DNA of 13,644 nucleotides from positions 1 through 13,644 of the forward strand of contig CAJYIL010000176.1 of the NCBI GenBank assembly GCA_913774795.1. The letters run 5' to 3'. Both the position numbers and the translations under genes were made by a program. The first letter of the stretch is position 1; each line of letters starts with the position of its first letter. The notes beneath the pieces were generated by a model, which was given only the letters and a program-made list of their open reading frames with translations, was not told where the DNA came from and ran no database searches. This DNA comes from Pseudobdellovibrionaceae bacterium (GTDB lineage Bacteria > Bdellovibrionota > Bdellovibrionia > Bdellovibrionales > JAMPXM01). Shown here one piece after another: positions 1 through 8,089 of this stretch.

Positions 1-1
1 C

Positions 2-2914
2 TCGGTCGCATCTTACACACGTGATACGACACCTCCGACCCTAACTGCGGTCGCCAACCAAATCCCGGGCCGGTCACCGCACTGGACAGCCTCGCCAACG
101 ATTCGCGTGACCGGTGTCTTCGCCAACGACCAAATCAAAGTTTACTCATCTCTCGCCAACTGTAACGCGGGCACGCCAACCGTCACTGCGCCATCGGGCA
201 TCACGGCCAATCCGTTTTACGACTTGGTCATCCCGACACTGGCACTTGGCAGCTACAAATTCTATTTCACGGCGAATGACGTTCTCGGTAACAAAACGGA
301 TTGCGCTCTTCTCGCGCCTTTGACGTACGACTACGACACGACTTATCAGACCGTCACGTTCGCCAATTACTTCGAACAAGTGAACGAAGGCGACACCGTG
401 ACGATTCCGGTTTCGATTAGCGCAGCCAAGGCGTACCCGGTCACGGTCAACTATCGCGCAGTCGGCACGGCGGTTTCAAACGGAGTCGGATCATTGGGTT
501 CGAGTGGTTCCATCGTGATTCCGGCAGGCGCGACTTCGACGAATATTTCGTTCACGGCTACGTCGAACGCCGGCAACCAAGGAAACCGCTACGTCGACGT
601 CTCTCTCTACGACACGAACTATGAGTACGTGAACGTCGCCGGCTCGGTCTTCCACCGCGTGAGCATCTTGGATAACTCGGTGACGGTGCAACCGCCGCTC
701 CAGTTGCCGACCGGCTACATGGCTGGATACTTCGGCTCTTGTTACATTGATGCATACAAAAAGCTCTTCTGTTTGGGCCGCGGAGCGAACGGCACCGTGG
801 GTGACGGCACGACAGTCGATAAAGAAAACTATGTGCCGATCTTGGCATCTGAAAACTTCGCCAAAGTTTCAAATGGACAAGAGCACGTCTGCGCGATCAC
901 GGCGGCCGGCGGGACTTCGTATCCGACAGCGGGAACAGTGCTCTGTTGGGGTTTGAACAGCAACGGTCAGCTCGGGGATAACTCAACGACGAACAAGATT
1001 TCTCCGCAACCGATTTCGGGCGGAATCTTGATGAGCGATATCTCGGCGGGCCCGAACTTCACATGCGGCATTGGCCTCTCCGACTCGAAGCTTTACTGTT
1101 GGGGTTACAACAACTACAGCCAAGTTCAGCAGGGAAATACGACTCAGCAAAAGACGCCGGTTCTCCTCGATGGCGGCAGCAATACGTGGAAGCAGGTCGT
1201 GGTCGGCAGCGCCTTCGGTTGTGCGATCCGCTCAAACGATCTCATCTACTGCTGGGGACGAAACTACGGCGGCGCAACGGGTAACGGTTCAACGACGGAT
1301 GGCGCATCAGCTCTCGCGGTCGTGGATTCGTTGACCGCGTACCAACAGGTTGTGGCCGGTGAATGGTCAGCTTGCGGCCTCGTCAAATCAAATGACTTGA
1401 CGATCCCAAATCGTATTCGCTGCTGGGGACGTAACAACTACGGTCAACTGGGCCGCGGTAACACAAACGATACCGGTACGGCCACGACCGTCGACTCCTC
1501 ATTCCAATACACGAAGCTTGCGGCGGGTCGCGAGCAACTCTGCGGTATCACAACGCCGGGTTCGAGCCCGTCGAAAGCTCTCCGTTGTACGGGTCGCGGT
1601 GACCTCGGCATGCTCATGGATCGCACCGGTACCGTCGATAACATTTCGTCTTTCGCGACCATGCAATCAGGAACGGCGTTTACCGATGTGACGTCTGGCT
1701 ATCTCTCGACTTGGGCGCTGACGACAACAAACCAAGTTCTGTACGGCGGCTACGAGAATACGTTTGCTAGCTCGGGCGACGGCGTCACCACGATCACCAA
1801 GTACTCCAACGCCGCGACCTACATGGATCAGGGCAACATTTATTCGAAACTCGATGGCGGTAACGGAAACGAACGATCGACATGCGGAATCGTGAACAGC
1901 AAGATTCGCTGTGTGGGCGGTATTTCGGATACCGGCGGCATGTTCGGTATCGGAACAACGCCTGATATGACCGGTTACATCTACGTCGATGCGAAGAACA
2001 ATTATCTGGCCGTATCATCGAGCCGTTTCCATATGTGTGCGATCCGTTCTGACAACAAGCTCTTCTGCGCGGGTCAAGCGACAAACAACGGAACGACGAC
2101 CGCGTCGAATACGTTGGTCGCGGTGGATGCTTCGAATAACTACACGGCGGTGCAAACGAACCAAGGCGTCAGCTGCGGTATCCTGACTTCTGGCGCGGTC
2201 AAGTGTTGGGGCTCGTCAAACGGGAACGGTCAGCTCGGAGACGGCACGACGACAGCGCACGCGGCTCCGGCGATCGCGGATTCCGGTTTCACATACGCGA
2301 AGATCGCGGTGGGTCCGTCCCATGTTTGCGGTATTCAAGCGGCGACTTCAGCGGCACCGGGTCGCGTGCGGTGTTGGGGCGCGCAGAACAACGGTCGACT
2401 CGGCAACGGAACGACGGCGGCGGCGAACCAGTTGACCGGGGTCGACCTCGCTGACACGTCTCAATACTCTGAGATCGCCATCGGTAACGCTCAAACGTGC
2501 GGCATCACGACAGGCGGTCTCTTGAAATGTTGGGGCTACAACAACGTCGGTCAGCTCGGAAACGGCAACACGGCCGATCAAGGTTCACCGGTTTCGATCG
2601 ATGCCGGAAACACGTACATTAAAGTTGGCGCCGGCCTCTCCAACTCGTGCGCGATTCAGTCCAACGGCAAAATGTACTGTTGGGGAGATTGGGCTTACGG
2701 AATCGCGGGTCAGTTGAACGCCATTTCGTCGACGCCTCAGGCGATGGATGCTTCGTTCACATTCACGGATGTCTCGATGGGCCGAATTCGAGCTTGCGGT
2801 CTGACCAATGCGGGAACCGTTCGATGCTTCGGAGACGGGCGCTTCAATGCCTGGGGCGATTTCACTCGCGCTTGGGTCCCGGAAGCCCTCGTCGGCGTCG
2901 GCTTCGTTCACTAA
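2..2914 (+). CDS. Secreted RCC1-repeat protein with Ig-like and Calx-beta-like domains (5' end missing)
   Basis: The reading frame is open from base 2, so the true start lies before the window; 970 residues are visible. A GTG at 107 is only an internal codon. Order of parts: an Ig-like segment beginning DTTPPTLTAVANQ (about bases 20-330) with a Cys pair; a Calx-beta-like segment with NEGDTVTIPVSI (about 340-690); then 14 RCC1-type blades of about 48 residues (about 710-2911), typified by C-[AG]-I ... CWG-x-N-x-x-GQLG. Thirteen of the 14 blades carry a Cys pair about 10-18 residues apart; the seventh (ALTTTNQVLYGGY, near 1720-1750) has lost both. Fourteen blades fit two seven-bladed beta-propellers. 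The Cys pairs and Thr/Asn/Gly-rich composition imply export to an oxidising site, probably the cell surface. Similar proteins are common in predatory deltaproteobacteria; the ligand is unknown. No paired gene lies downstream, and 116 bases separate it from the next gene. Confidence 0.9.
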   Translation, partial: SVASYTRDTTPPTLTAVANQIPGRSPHWTASPTIRVTGVFANDQIKVYSSLANCNAGTPTVTAPSGITANPFYDLVIPTLALGSYKFYFTANDVLGNKTDCALLAPLTYDYDTTYQTVTFANYFEQVNEGDTVTIPVSISAAKAYPVTVNYRAVGTAVSNGVGSLGSSGSIVIPAGATSTNISFTATSNAGNQGNRYVDVSLYDTNYEYVNVAGSVFHRVSILDNSVTVQPPLQLPTGYMAGYFGSCYIDAYKKLFCLGRGANGTVGDGTTVDKENYVPILASENFAKVSNGQEHVCAITAAGGTSYPTAGTVLCWGLNSNGQLGDNSTTNKISPQPISGGILMSDISAGPNFTCGIGLSDSKLYCWGYNNYSQVQQGNTTQQKTPVLLDGGSNTWKQVVVGSAFGCAIRSNDLIYCWGRNYGGATGNGSTTDGASALAVVDSLTAYQQVVAGEWSACGLVKSNDLTIPNRIRCWGRNNYGQLGRGNTNDTGTATTVDSSFQYTKLAAGREQLCGITTPGSSPSKALRCTGRGDLGMLMDRTGTVDNISSFATMQSGTAFTDVTSGYLSTWALTTTNQVLYGGYENTFASSGDGVTTITKYSNAATYMDQGNIYSKLDGGNGNERSTCGIVNSKIRCVGGISDTGGMFGIGTTPDMTGYIYVDAKNNYLAVSSSRFHMCAIRSDNKLFCAGQATNNGTTTASNTLVAVDASNNYTAVQTNQGVSCGILTSGAVKCWGSSNGNGQLGDGTTTAHAAPAIADSGFTYAKIAVGPSHVCGIQAATSAAPGRVRCWGAQNNGRLGNGTTAAANQLTGVDLADTSQYSEIAIGNAQTCGITTGGLLKCWGYNNVGQLGNGNTADQGSPVSIDAGNTYIKVGAGLSNSCAIQSNGKMYCWGDWAYGIAGQLNAISSTPQAMDASFTFTDVSMGRIRACGLTNAGTVRCFGDGRFNAWGDFTRAWVPEALVGVGFVH

Positions 2915-2957
2915 ACAAAAATCGAGTGACCAGATTTCTTCATCACCCATCAAAAGT

Positions 2958-2980
2958 CGGGCTCACGAGTTGCGTGCCCG
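2958..2980 (+). terminator. Weak hairpin after the RCC1 gene
   Basis: CGGG-(CT)-CACG, loop AGTTG, CGTG-CCCG forms an 8-pair stem with a two-base bulge, 44 bases after the RCC1 stop. No T-run follows, so it is not a classical intrinsic terminator. It also overlaps the -35 element proposed for the next gene. Confidence 0.25.
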
Positions 2981-2997
2981 CGCCCCTCAGCTAGAAT
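2970..2997 (+). promoter_or_regulatory. Predicted sigma70-type promoter for the lipoprotein gene
   Basis: TTGCGT (2970-2975) and TAGAAT (2992-2997) are 16 bases apart, and transcription would begin near 3004, about 27 bases before the ATG at 3031. The leader contains a GGGGG run about 8 bases before the ATG that can serve as a poor Shine-Dalgarno sequence. Judged by eye only. Confidence 0.4.
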
Positions 2998-3030
2998 AGG
3001 GAATCGACATATTCTCCGGGGGTTTTCAGC

Positions 3031-4407
3031 ATGAAGCGGCTGGCGTTAATCACAGTTTTGGCATTGAGCGCGTGTACGCCACCAAAGCCTCAAGGATTTG
3101 GTCTGTCCGAATCTCCGATTCGGTTTGAAACTGCCAAGTTTGACGATCCTGCGCAGCTGGCCGAAGTCAACGGCATCAAAATCACGTCGTCTCAAATTCT
3201 CGATAAGTCTCCAGTCATCAAAGATCTCGATCAGCAGAGAAACGAATCTCTCATCGCCATGACGTATTTAAAAGCGGTTGAAAAAGCAGGCGCGAATGCA
3301 AAAGGCGTCGTCGAGGTTTATCTCCCGGCAACCGACAGAAAACTCGAAGCGTTACTCGCACGTTTCGACCGCAAGCCGATAAATGGAGTCGGTTTGGCTT
3401 TCGTTAAGCCCTCTGGCGATGACGACAGTCTCGCAGGCAAACTCGGTGCGATTGAAATCAAGCGCGAAGACCTCGACGAGAACAACGGTGTTCTTCAGTC
3501 GATTGAGCAACGTCGTTTCAATGAAGTGGCAAGCCAACTGAACTCGCAACTTTCACGAATTCTCATCAATGAAGAAGCGATGAAAGAAAAAAAGCCGCTT
3601 CAAGAGTTCATCAATGAGAAAGTTTTAAAGGGTGCGACGTCGGGCGTTTCAGAAAACGAGCTCCAAGCTCATCTGAAAAAAATCGGATTCGCGGCGTCTG
3701 AACTCACGCCCGAGCTGAAAGGACAATTCATCACGTCGCTTTCACAACAAAAAGAACAGCGTGCGATCGAAGCGTATGTTGCGAAAAATGTTTTGAAAGC
3801 ACCGGTGAAAGTAGCGCTACGCCCGCCAAGCACCGTGATTCGACTCAGCGACAAGTGGATCCCGGTGGCGGGTTACAAGGATGCGCCGATTTCGATGATC
3901 GCTTTTTCCGGCACGACGTGTCCCGACTGTTTGGCGTTCGTCGGGGTGGTGAGTGACGCCATGGAAAAGCACAAAGGCTATTTAAAACTGAATTGGATCC
4001 ATAACTTCAATGCCGACGACGGCGTTGCACGAATGATGGCGCAAGCCGCTCTCTGTCTCGATTCGCAGAAAGCTGGCTACAGTCTCCCTTTCATCGACGA
4101 CTTTTCGGCAAAGGCCGCGACCTTGGACGAGAACGCTTTCTACTCGTGGGTAAAGGACAAAGGTCTGAACGAGGGAGAATTCAAAGCTTGTTTCGTTGGC
4201 CAAAAGCAGAACGAATTACTTGATCAGCACCTGCGCTACGCAAAGCAGGTCGGCATCGTCGCCAATCCTAGCCTTTGGATTGAGGGCCACATGCTCGAAG
4301 GTGTCATTCGCGCCGAAGACGTCGATCGCTTGGTCCAGGAGCAGATCGCGGAGAAACAAGTTTCACCTATCGGGGCCTTCTTTCGCCGCCTCTTTGGCAA
4401 GCTCTAG
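3031..4407 (+). CDS. Lipoprotein with SurA-like helical segments and a DsbA-like thioredoxin domain
   Basis: 458 residues. The N-terminus is a lipoprotein signal with lipobox LSAC, so Cys15 should be lipidated. Residues about 43-88 (AEVNGIKITSSQIL...) and 138-200 (LGAIEIKREDLDENNG...EEAMKEKKPLQEFINEKVLKG) each resemble the N-terminal helical arm of SurA/PpiC-type chaperones, but no parvulin domain is visible. Residues about 268-440 form a DsbA-like fold: redox motif CPDC at 297-300 after the strand ISMIAFSGTT, extra Cys342 and Cys387, and a cis-Pro loop NPS at 412-414 leading into SLWIEGHMLEG. Inferred role: thiol oxidoreductase or isomerase in the periplasm that also holds unfolded clients. 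Its targets could include the Cys-paired propeller encoded upstream, but that link rests only on proximity. The gene has its own promoter-like sequence and looks monocistronic. Confidence 0.85.
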   Translation: MKRLALITVLALSACTPPKPQGFGLSESPIRFETAKFDDPAQLAEVNGIKITSSQILDKSPVIKDLDQQRNESLIAMTYLKAVEKAGANAKGVVEVYLPATDRKLEALLARFDRKPINGVGLAFVKPSGDDDSLAGKLGAIEIKREDLDENNGVLQSIEQRRFNEVASQLNSQLSRILINEEAMKEKKPLQEFINEKVLKGATSGVSENELQAHLKKIGFAASELTPELKGQFITSLSQQKEQRAIEAYVAKNVLKAPVKVALRPPSTVIRLSDKWIPVAGYKDAPISMIAFSGTTCPDCLAFVGVVSDAMEKHKGYLKLNWIHNFNADDGVARMMAQAALCLDSQKAGYSLPFIDDFSAKAATLDENAFYSWVKDKGLNEGEFKACFVGQKQNELLDQHLRYAKQVGIVANPSLWIEGHMLEGVIRAEDVDRLVQEQIAEKQVSPIGAFFRRLFGKL

Positions 4408-4433
4408 TCGTCGCCCGAATTTCAAACCAAAAT

Positions 4434-4508
4434 CCTCTATCTAGTTTTCACGATAACAGCTTCAGGACCGTTAAGAACTCGTTAGACATTCTCGAAAAGA
4501 GATAGAGG
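4434..4508 (+). promoter_or_regulatory. Long inverted repeat that masks the Shine-Dalgarno of gene 4518
   Basis: CCTCTATCT (4434-4442) pairs perfectly with AGATAGAGG (4500-4508), and after a 2x1 internal loop TTTTC (4445-4449) pairs with GAAAA (4494-4498): 14 pairs closing a 44-base loop. The 3' arm contains the only Shine-Dalgarno-like sequence (AGAGGG) of the gene that starts at 4518. In transcripts reading through from the upstream gene, the ribosome site would be buried. A weak promoter-like pair inside the loop (TTCACG 4447-4452, TTAAGA 4471-4476, 18-base spacing) would give transcripts lacking the 5' arm and therefore open for translation. Confidence 0.45.
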
Positions 4509-4517
4509 GATCAAGCG

Positions 4518-5087
4518 ATGTTCAGACTTCTCGTGTTGGTTACATTCGTTTTGTGTGGTGCAGTCGCGAAGGCCGCTGACTCACAGGTGACGTTCGATAC
4601 GAACGTGAAAGTTTCGGTTCTCACGAAAGACGGGCCATCAAACGATCAATCGTACGAAGCCGGGAAATCAGTCGAACTGAAAAACGACACCCTTTATTGG
4701 ATCACGTCGACGGGTAAGGTTCCGCTGCTCGTTGTGCCTCAAAGCTCTTCTTCGGAGCCGGCGAAACTTCAACTTCCTGACGTGGCAGTTTGGCCGAGCG
4801 AGATCGCGGCCCAGCAGCTTCAGTCGAAACTTGTGACCGTCATCGAAGATCTTTATCAATTCCAAAGTGCGATCGCTCGCAAGGACGTCGTCGATGCCGA
4901 AAAAGCGTTGAATCGCATGGAGGCTACGCAGCCGATGGAGTACTACGCGTTTCTTCGCGCATCGCTCGCGTTCGTTAAAGGCGACCTGAAAACCGCAAAA
5001 GATCAAGTTCAGCGCGGACTCAAACGATATCCCGCGAACGAACAGGGAAGTCGTCTCTTAAAGACGATTGAAGGAGCAGGAAAGTGA
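4518..5087 (+). CDS. Periplasmic protein with beta domain and TPR-like helices, first gene of the MotAB operon
   Basis: 189 residues. A signal peptide covers residues 1-20 (...GAVAKAA). Residues about 23-75 form a strand-rich segment (VSVLTKDG, SYEAGKSVELK, LYWITSTGKVPLLVVP) that recalls PEGA-type beta domains, weakly. Residues about 95-186 are helical with TPR-like spacing: YYAFLRASLAFVKGDLKTAKDQVQRGLKRYP is close to a TPR unit, with a preceding partial one. The stop codon overlaps the GTG of motA (GTGA at 5084-5087), so the two are translationally coupled. The ATG at 4518 has AGAGGG 8 bases upstream. Inferred role: a periplasmic scaffold working with the MotB/outer-membrane parts encoded downstream. 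I do not recognise a named family; TPR-containing proteins do occur in gliding and pilus machines. Confidence 0.8.
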   Translation: MFRLLVLVTFVLCGAVAKAADSQVTFDTNVKVSVLTKDGPSNDQSYEAGKSVELKNDTLYWITSTGKVPLLVVPQSSSSEPAKLQLPDVAVWPSEIAAQQLQSKLVTVIEDLYQFQSAIARKDVVDAEKALNRMEATQPMEYYAFLRASLAFVKGDLKTAKDQVQRGLKRYPANEQGSRLLKTIEGAGK

Positions 5088-5794
5088 TCACGTTACCAGT
5101 TGGTATCATCGCCTTCATCGTGGTGATCTTCGCAACCATGGGTCACGCCGACGTGTCGGCTTATTTGAACATGCACTCGGTCATCGTCGTCGTGGGCGGA
5201 ACATTTGCGGTCACCGCGATCTGTACACCGTGGGGCGTTCTCTCGAATCTCGCTCACAATATCAAATCGCTTTTTAAAAAGCGCCACACGATCGCAGCCG
5301 TCAGATCGGATCTCACTAAGCTCGCCGAAAATCGCAACTCCGTAAAAAACTCCCAGGATCCCTTGATTCAATACGCGATCGGCCTTTGGGAGAAGGGGAC
5401 CGACGCGTCCACCTTCCAAGCGTTGATCTCTCAGTACCGAGACAAGCTCGAGCATGAGGAGGCCGAAGCGATTGCAGGCCTTCACGCGATCGCAAAATAC
5501 CCTCCAGCCTTGGGTATGTTGGGAACGGTCATTGGGATGATCTCGCTCTTTGCCTCGTTAGGTGGAGCCGATAAATCGGGACTTGGTCCGGCTCTCGCAA
5601 CCGCGATGACGGCCACCTTCTACGGACTCATCATGGCCAACGGCGTTCTCTCTCCGCTGGCGGATCGACTTGTCGTCGAAGCGATTTATCGCAAAAAATA
5701 TTCGGGCTACATCTACGAAATTCTCACGCTTATCAACCGCCGTGAACCTTCGAGCATGGTTGAAGAAGAGATTGGTGTTCGTGAAGCAGCTTAA
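5084..5794 (+). CDS. motA: MotA/TolQ/ExbB family stator subunit, MotA type
   Basis: 236 residues, starting at GTG with AAGGAG (5071-5076) 7 bases upstream. Four membrane segments are visible: about 2-20, 32-54 (with the GGT signature at 38-40), 140-161 and 166-196. The core signature YPPALGMLGTVIGMISLF (139-156), followed by LGPALATAMTATFYGLIMAN (167-186) and a Pro at 191, is the MotA proton/sodium-channel wall with its two conserved prolines. The cytoplasmic loop between helices 2 and 3 is somewhat short and the total is below the usual 250-295 residues. MotA assembles with MotB into the ion-driven stator of the flagellar motor and of related force-generating complexes. It is encoded between the TPR protein and motB, sharing bases with both. 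Which ion it uses cannot be told from the sequence. Confidence 0.92.
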   Translation: MITLPVGIIAFIVVIFATMGHADVSAYLNMHSVIVVVGGTFAVTAICTPWGVLSNLAHNIKSLFKKRHTIAAVRSDLTKLAENRNSVKNSQDPLIQYAIGLWEKGTDASTFQALISQYRDKLEHEEAEAIAGLHAIAKYPPALGMLGTVIGMISLFASLGGADKSGLGPALATAMTATFYGLIMANGVLSPLADRLVVEAIYRKKYSGYIYEILTLINRREPSSMVEEEIGVREAA

Positions 5795-6533
5795 GGTTCA
5801 AGGCTTAAGAAAAATCGAGGACCTGCAGGTCGAACGTCGTCGTTCGTCGCACGGTCCCGCGCACGGCGGAGAAGGCTGGGCGGTATCGTACGCTGACATG
5901 TTGATGGTTCTTCTCTCGTTCTTCGTCATGTTCTTTAGCTTGAAAGAAGAGTCGCCGCAGACTTTCAACGATGAATTGAGCAAGATTTCGCTTTCGATGA
6001 AGTCGCTCGGTGAAAACAGAAGCGCCGGAGCAACGGCTCCCGCGGGTCACCAACCGGCATCGGTTGCCGAAAACGCGACCTCGCATCCCGCTGTTGGCAA
6101 GGATTACTCTGCGCTCGCGGAGGCACTTAAAATCGAGGGCATCACCGTGATCAATGAGAAGTCGCAACTCGTTCTCACGTTGGACGACACGGCGTTTGCG
6201 AAGGCCAACTATTCTCCGAATGGTCGAATTCTCGGAAAAGTCGACCAGATCGTTGAACGACTGAGGCCGTACAGTGGCAAAGTGCAGGTCACGATCGTCG
6301 GGCACACCGATGCGTCACGCCTACGACCGCGAAACGACTTTCTCCAAGACAACTTCGACTTATCCTCTCTTCGAGCTCTGCGCGTTTTAAAGCACGTGCT
6401 CGCGAAGGGCTTTCCCGAAAATAGAGCGACAGCGCGTGCCGCTTCATCCTTTGACCGGGATGCGCGCTCCGTTTCGTTTGTCATTCAACTGATTGATGCT
6501 TCTCAGACATCTAAACCGGAGACAGGCGCATGA
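5781..6533 (+). CDS. motB: MotB stator subunit with plug/linker and OmpA-like peptidoglycan-binding domain
   Basis: 250 residues from GTG 5781, overlapping motA by 14 bases. The AAGAAGAG at 5763-5770 lies 10 bases upstream, and GTG 5775 is an alternative. The frame extends back to an ATG at 5670, but that start would overlap motA by 125 bases and place a basic, non-family extension before the protein. Residues 31-55 (EGWAVSYADMLMVLLSFFVM...) match the MotB motif W-x-x-x-YAD-M, and Asp39 is the ion-binding aspartate. A linker of about 65 residues is rich in Ala/Ser/Pro. Residues about 122-238 are OmpA-like, with GHTD (174-177) and LSSLRA (194-199), the usual peptidoglycan contacts Asp and Arg. 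The end of the domain (DRDARSVSFVIQL) departs from the usual NRRV-type motif. The stop overlaps the next ATG (ATGA at 6530-6533). Confidence 0.92.
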   Translation: MKQLKVQGLRKIEDLQVERRRSSHGPAHGGEGWAVSYADMLMVLLSFFVMFFSLKEESPQTFNDELSKISLSMKSLGENRSAGATAPAGHQPASVAENATSHPAVGKDYSALAEALKIEGITVINEKSQLVLTLDDTAFAKANYSPNGRILGKVDQIVERLRPYSGKVQVTIVGHTDASRLRPRNDFLQDNFDLSSLRALRVLKHVLAKGFPENRATARAASSFDRDARSVSFVIQLIDASQTSKPETGA

Positions 6534-8089
6534 AGCCGATTCTCATTCTCCTCGTATGTATGTTCACGTCGATCGCGGCTCGCGCGGATGTCGGCGCCAA
6601 CCAACAAGTGCTCCTTGAAACGCAACTTCAAGAGCGCGTCTTCCGAATCGTGCAAAAGGCCGACAAAATGGCGATCGTTCAGGTGAAGGTCGATATTCGT
6701 CGCCTTTCATCGCAAGGCGGGTTGCCGGGAGTTTGGTCCGACGTCACGGCGGTGACGCCGGTCACGGCTGACGGATCTTTGGCAGGCGAGGGAATCGAAG
6801 CGATTCACGTGCGCGTGATCTCGCAGATTCCGGAAATGCCGGCGTGGATTCAGGATGAAGTGAAGAAGTCACTTGTCTTCGACAAAGTCAAAGTCGACAC
6901 GAAGTTCGAAAAAGCAAAGGGCACCGTCTCTGAAGACTCGAAGATGGATTCGACCGTCGAGACGATTAAGTCAGTCGGCAAAGACATCGCCGACGGCCTT
7001 TCGAAAACGGGCTCAGGCGAAACAGGTAAGCAAATTTCATCGGCTCTTTGGGGTCTCGTCGGTGGTCTCGTCATCACGATGGTTCTTCTTTGTGGGGCGA
7101 TCTTCATTTTAGGTCGCAAGATTGAATCTGCGTTTTTCAGAGTCGTCGACGAGAAGTTAGCACCGTTGATGCAGGCGCAAGCCGCCGCTTCAAGCCGTCG
7201 CTCCCGTGACGATTCGCCATCGGCGAAAGCGGTGGCCACGACTCCAGCGGCGGCTGCAGGATCGACAGCCAGCGATAAGAACGAGTTCGCCGATCTCTCG
7301 GACGCATCGATCTTCGCGGTCGTGATGGATTGCTACTGGACGTCCTCGGATGCCTACGCGAATTTTATCTGGACGAAGCTCTCCATGAAGCAGCGCGACG
7401 CTTTGCTCTCACACAAAGATTTAGGCCCCGAGCTTTTCCGCTATTTCCAATTTGTCCGTCAGTTCTCGCCGGAGAATCTCGGTTATCACCAAGACGTGCA
7501 GTACGTTGAATCCGATTCGTCATTCACGAAAGTGGATCAAAAGGATCTCGCAAAATACATTACGTCGAATCCGGCTCAAGCGGTGAGCGTCACTCCTCTG
7601 CGTTGGGACCATTTGCCGATCTCTCTCTCCGATCGCTTGAAGGCGACGCTTGCCATGAACAACGCGACTTCGAAGCCAGTGGTGGCTGCGCCATTGAAAG
7701 CGAGCTCGCTGCGCCCTCTTCCACGCCGTCTTGAAGTCAAGGCGTTGAGCCCAGACGATGAGACATTCCTGTGGTCAAACCCGGCGATGGTTCAACCTGA
7801 TCTTCGATCGTCTCTAAAGACGCTTGTATGGCTCGCCCTCTGCCCAAAGGAGGTCCGTGAAGCGACACTGGGAGAAGTCGACGCACGCGATCTTGCGGAG
7901 GCCTGGGTCGGGCCTGAACAAGCCCTGGCAAAATTAAAAGAAGCCATTCCGCCAAAAAAGTTCGACATGCTTCAGTCGTATTTGAAAGAGACAACGCCTG
8001 ATCGCAATAGCCCGGTCTTCGAACACTTGGTTGCGGTCGGTGCACAGGAGCTTAAAACGCCGAGCGACTCAAAAGGTGCAGCGGCGTGA
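6530..8089 (+). CDS. Membrane protein joining a FliF-RBM3-like periplasmic domain to FliG-like cytoplasmic repeats
   Basis: 519 residues, preceded by GGAGA 7 bases before the ATG. A signal peptide (1-19, ending AARA) leads to a periplasmic segment of about 150 residues. There LLETQLQERVFRIVQ...MAIVQVKVDIRR (28-58) and IHVRVIS...WIQDEVKKSLVFDKVKVDTKFE (92-127) resemble the RBM3 part of FliF. One membrane helix follows at 173-195, then a basic/Ala-rich linker (about 215-250), then two helical blocks. Block one is 255-375 (DCYWTSSDAYANFIWTKLS...). Block two is about 405-507 and contains LGEVDARDLAEAW-VGPEQALAKLKEAI-PPKKFDMLQSYL (447-485), strikingly like the charge-bearing repeat of the FliG C-terminal domain (LxEVDxxDLAxALKGAxExLxxKxLxNMSxRAAxML). 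By eye alignment FliG Lys264, Arg281 and the Asp288-Asp289 pair become Val, Lys and Ser-Tyr. It is the likely cytoplasmic partner of the MotAB stator encoded just upstream. The remote homology needs a profile search. Confidence 0.75.
   Translation: MKPILILLVCMFTSIAARADVGANQQVLLETQLQERVFRIVQKADKMAIVQVKVDIRRLSSQGGLPGVWSDVTAVTPVTADGSLAGEGIEAIHVRVISQIPEMPAWIQDEVKKSLVFDKVKVDTKFEKAKGTVSEDSKMDSTVETIKSVGKDIADGLSKTGSGETGKQISSALWGLVGGLVITMVLLCGAIFILGRKIESAFFRVVDEKLAPLMQAQAAASSRRSRDDSPSAKAVATTPAAAAGSTASDKNEFADLSDASIFAVVMDCYWTSSDAYANFIWTKLSMKQRDALLSHKDLGPELFRYFQFVRQFSPENLGYHQDVQYVESDSSFTKVDQKDLAKYITSNPAQAVSVTPLRWDHLPISLSDRLKATLAMNNATSKPVVAAPLKASSLRPLPRRLEVKALSPDDETFLWSNPAMVQPDLRSSLKTLVWLALCPKEVREATLGEVDARDLAEAWVGPEQALAKLKEAIPPKKFDMLQSYLKETTPDRNSPVFEHLVAVGAQELKTPSDSKGAAA

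Noticed and set aside
700..2911. Reading the tandem repeats as a DNA repeat array or CRISPR
   Set aside because: The periodicity is at the protein level (about 48 codons per RCC1 blade), the bases diverge, and the frame is open throughout.
5670..5780. A motB start at ATG 5670, giving 287 residues
   Set aside because: It would overlap motA by 125 bases and add a basic extension unlike MotB. GTG 5781 (or 5775) gives the family length and has AAGAAGAG upstream.
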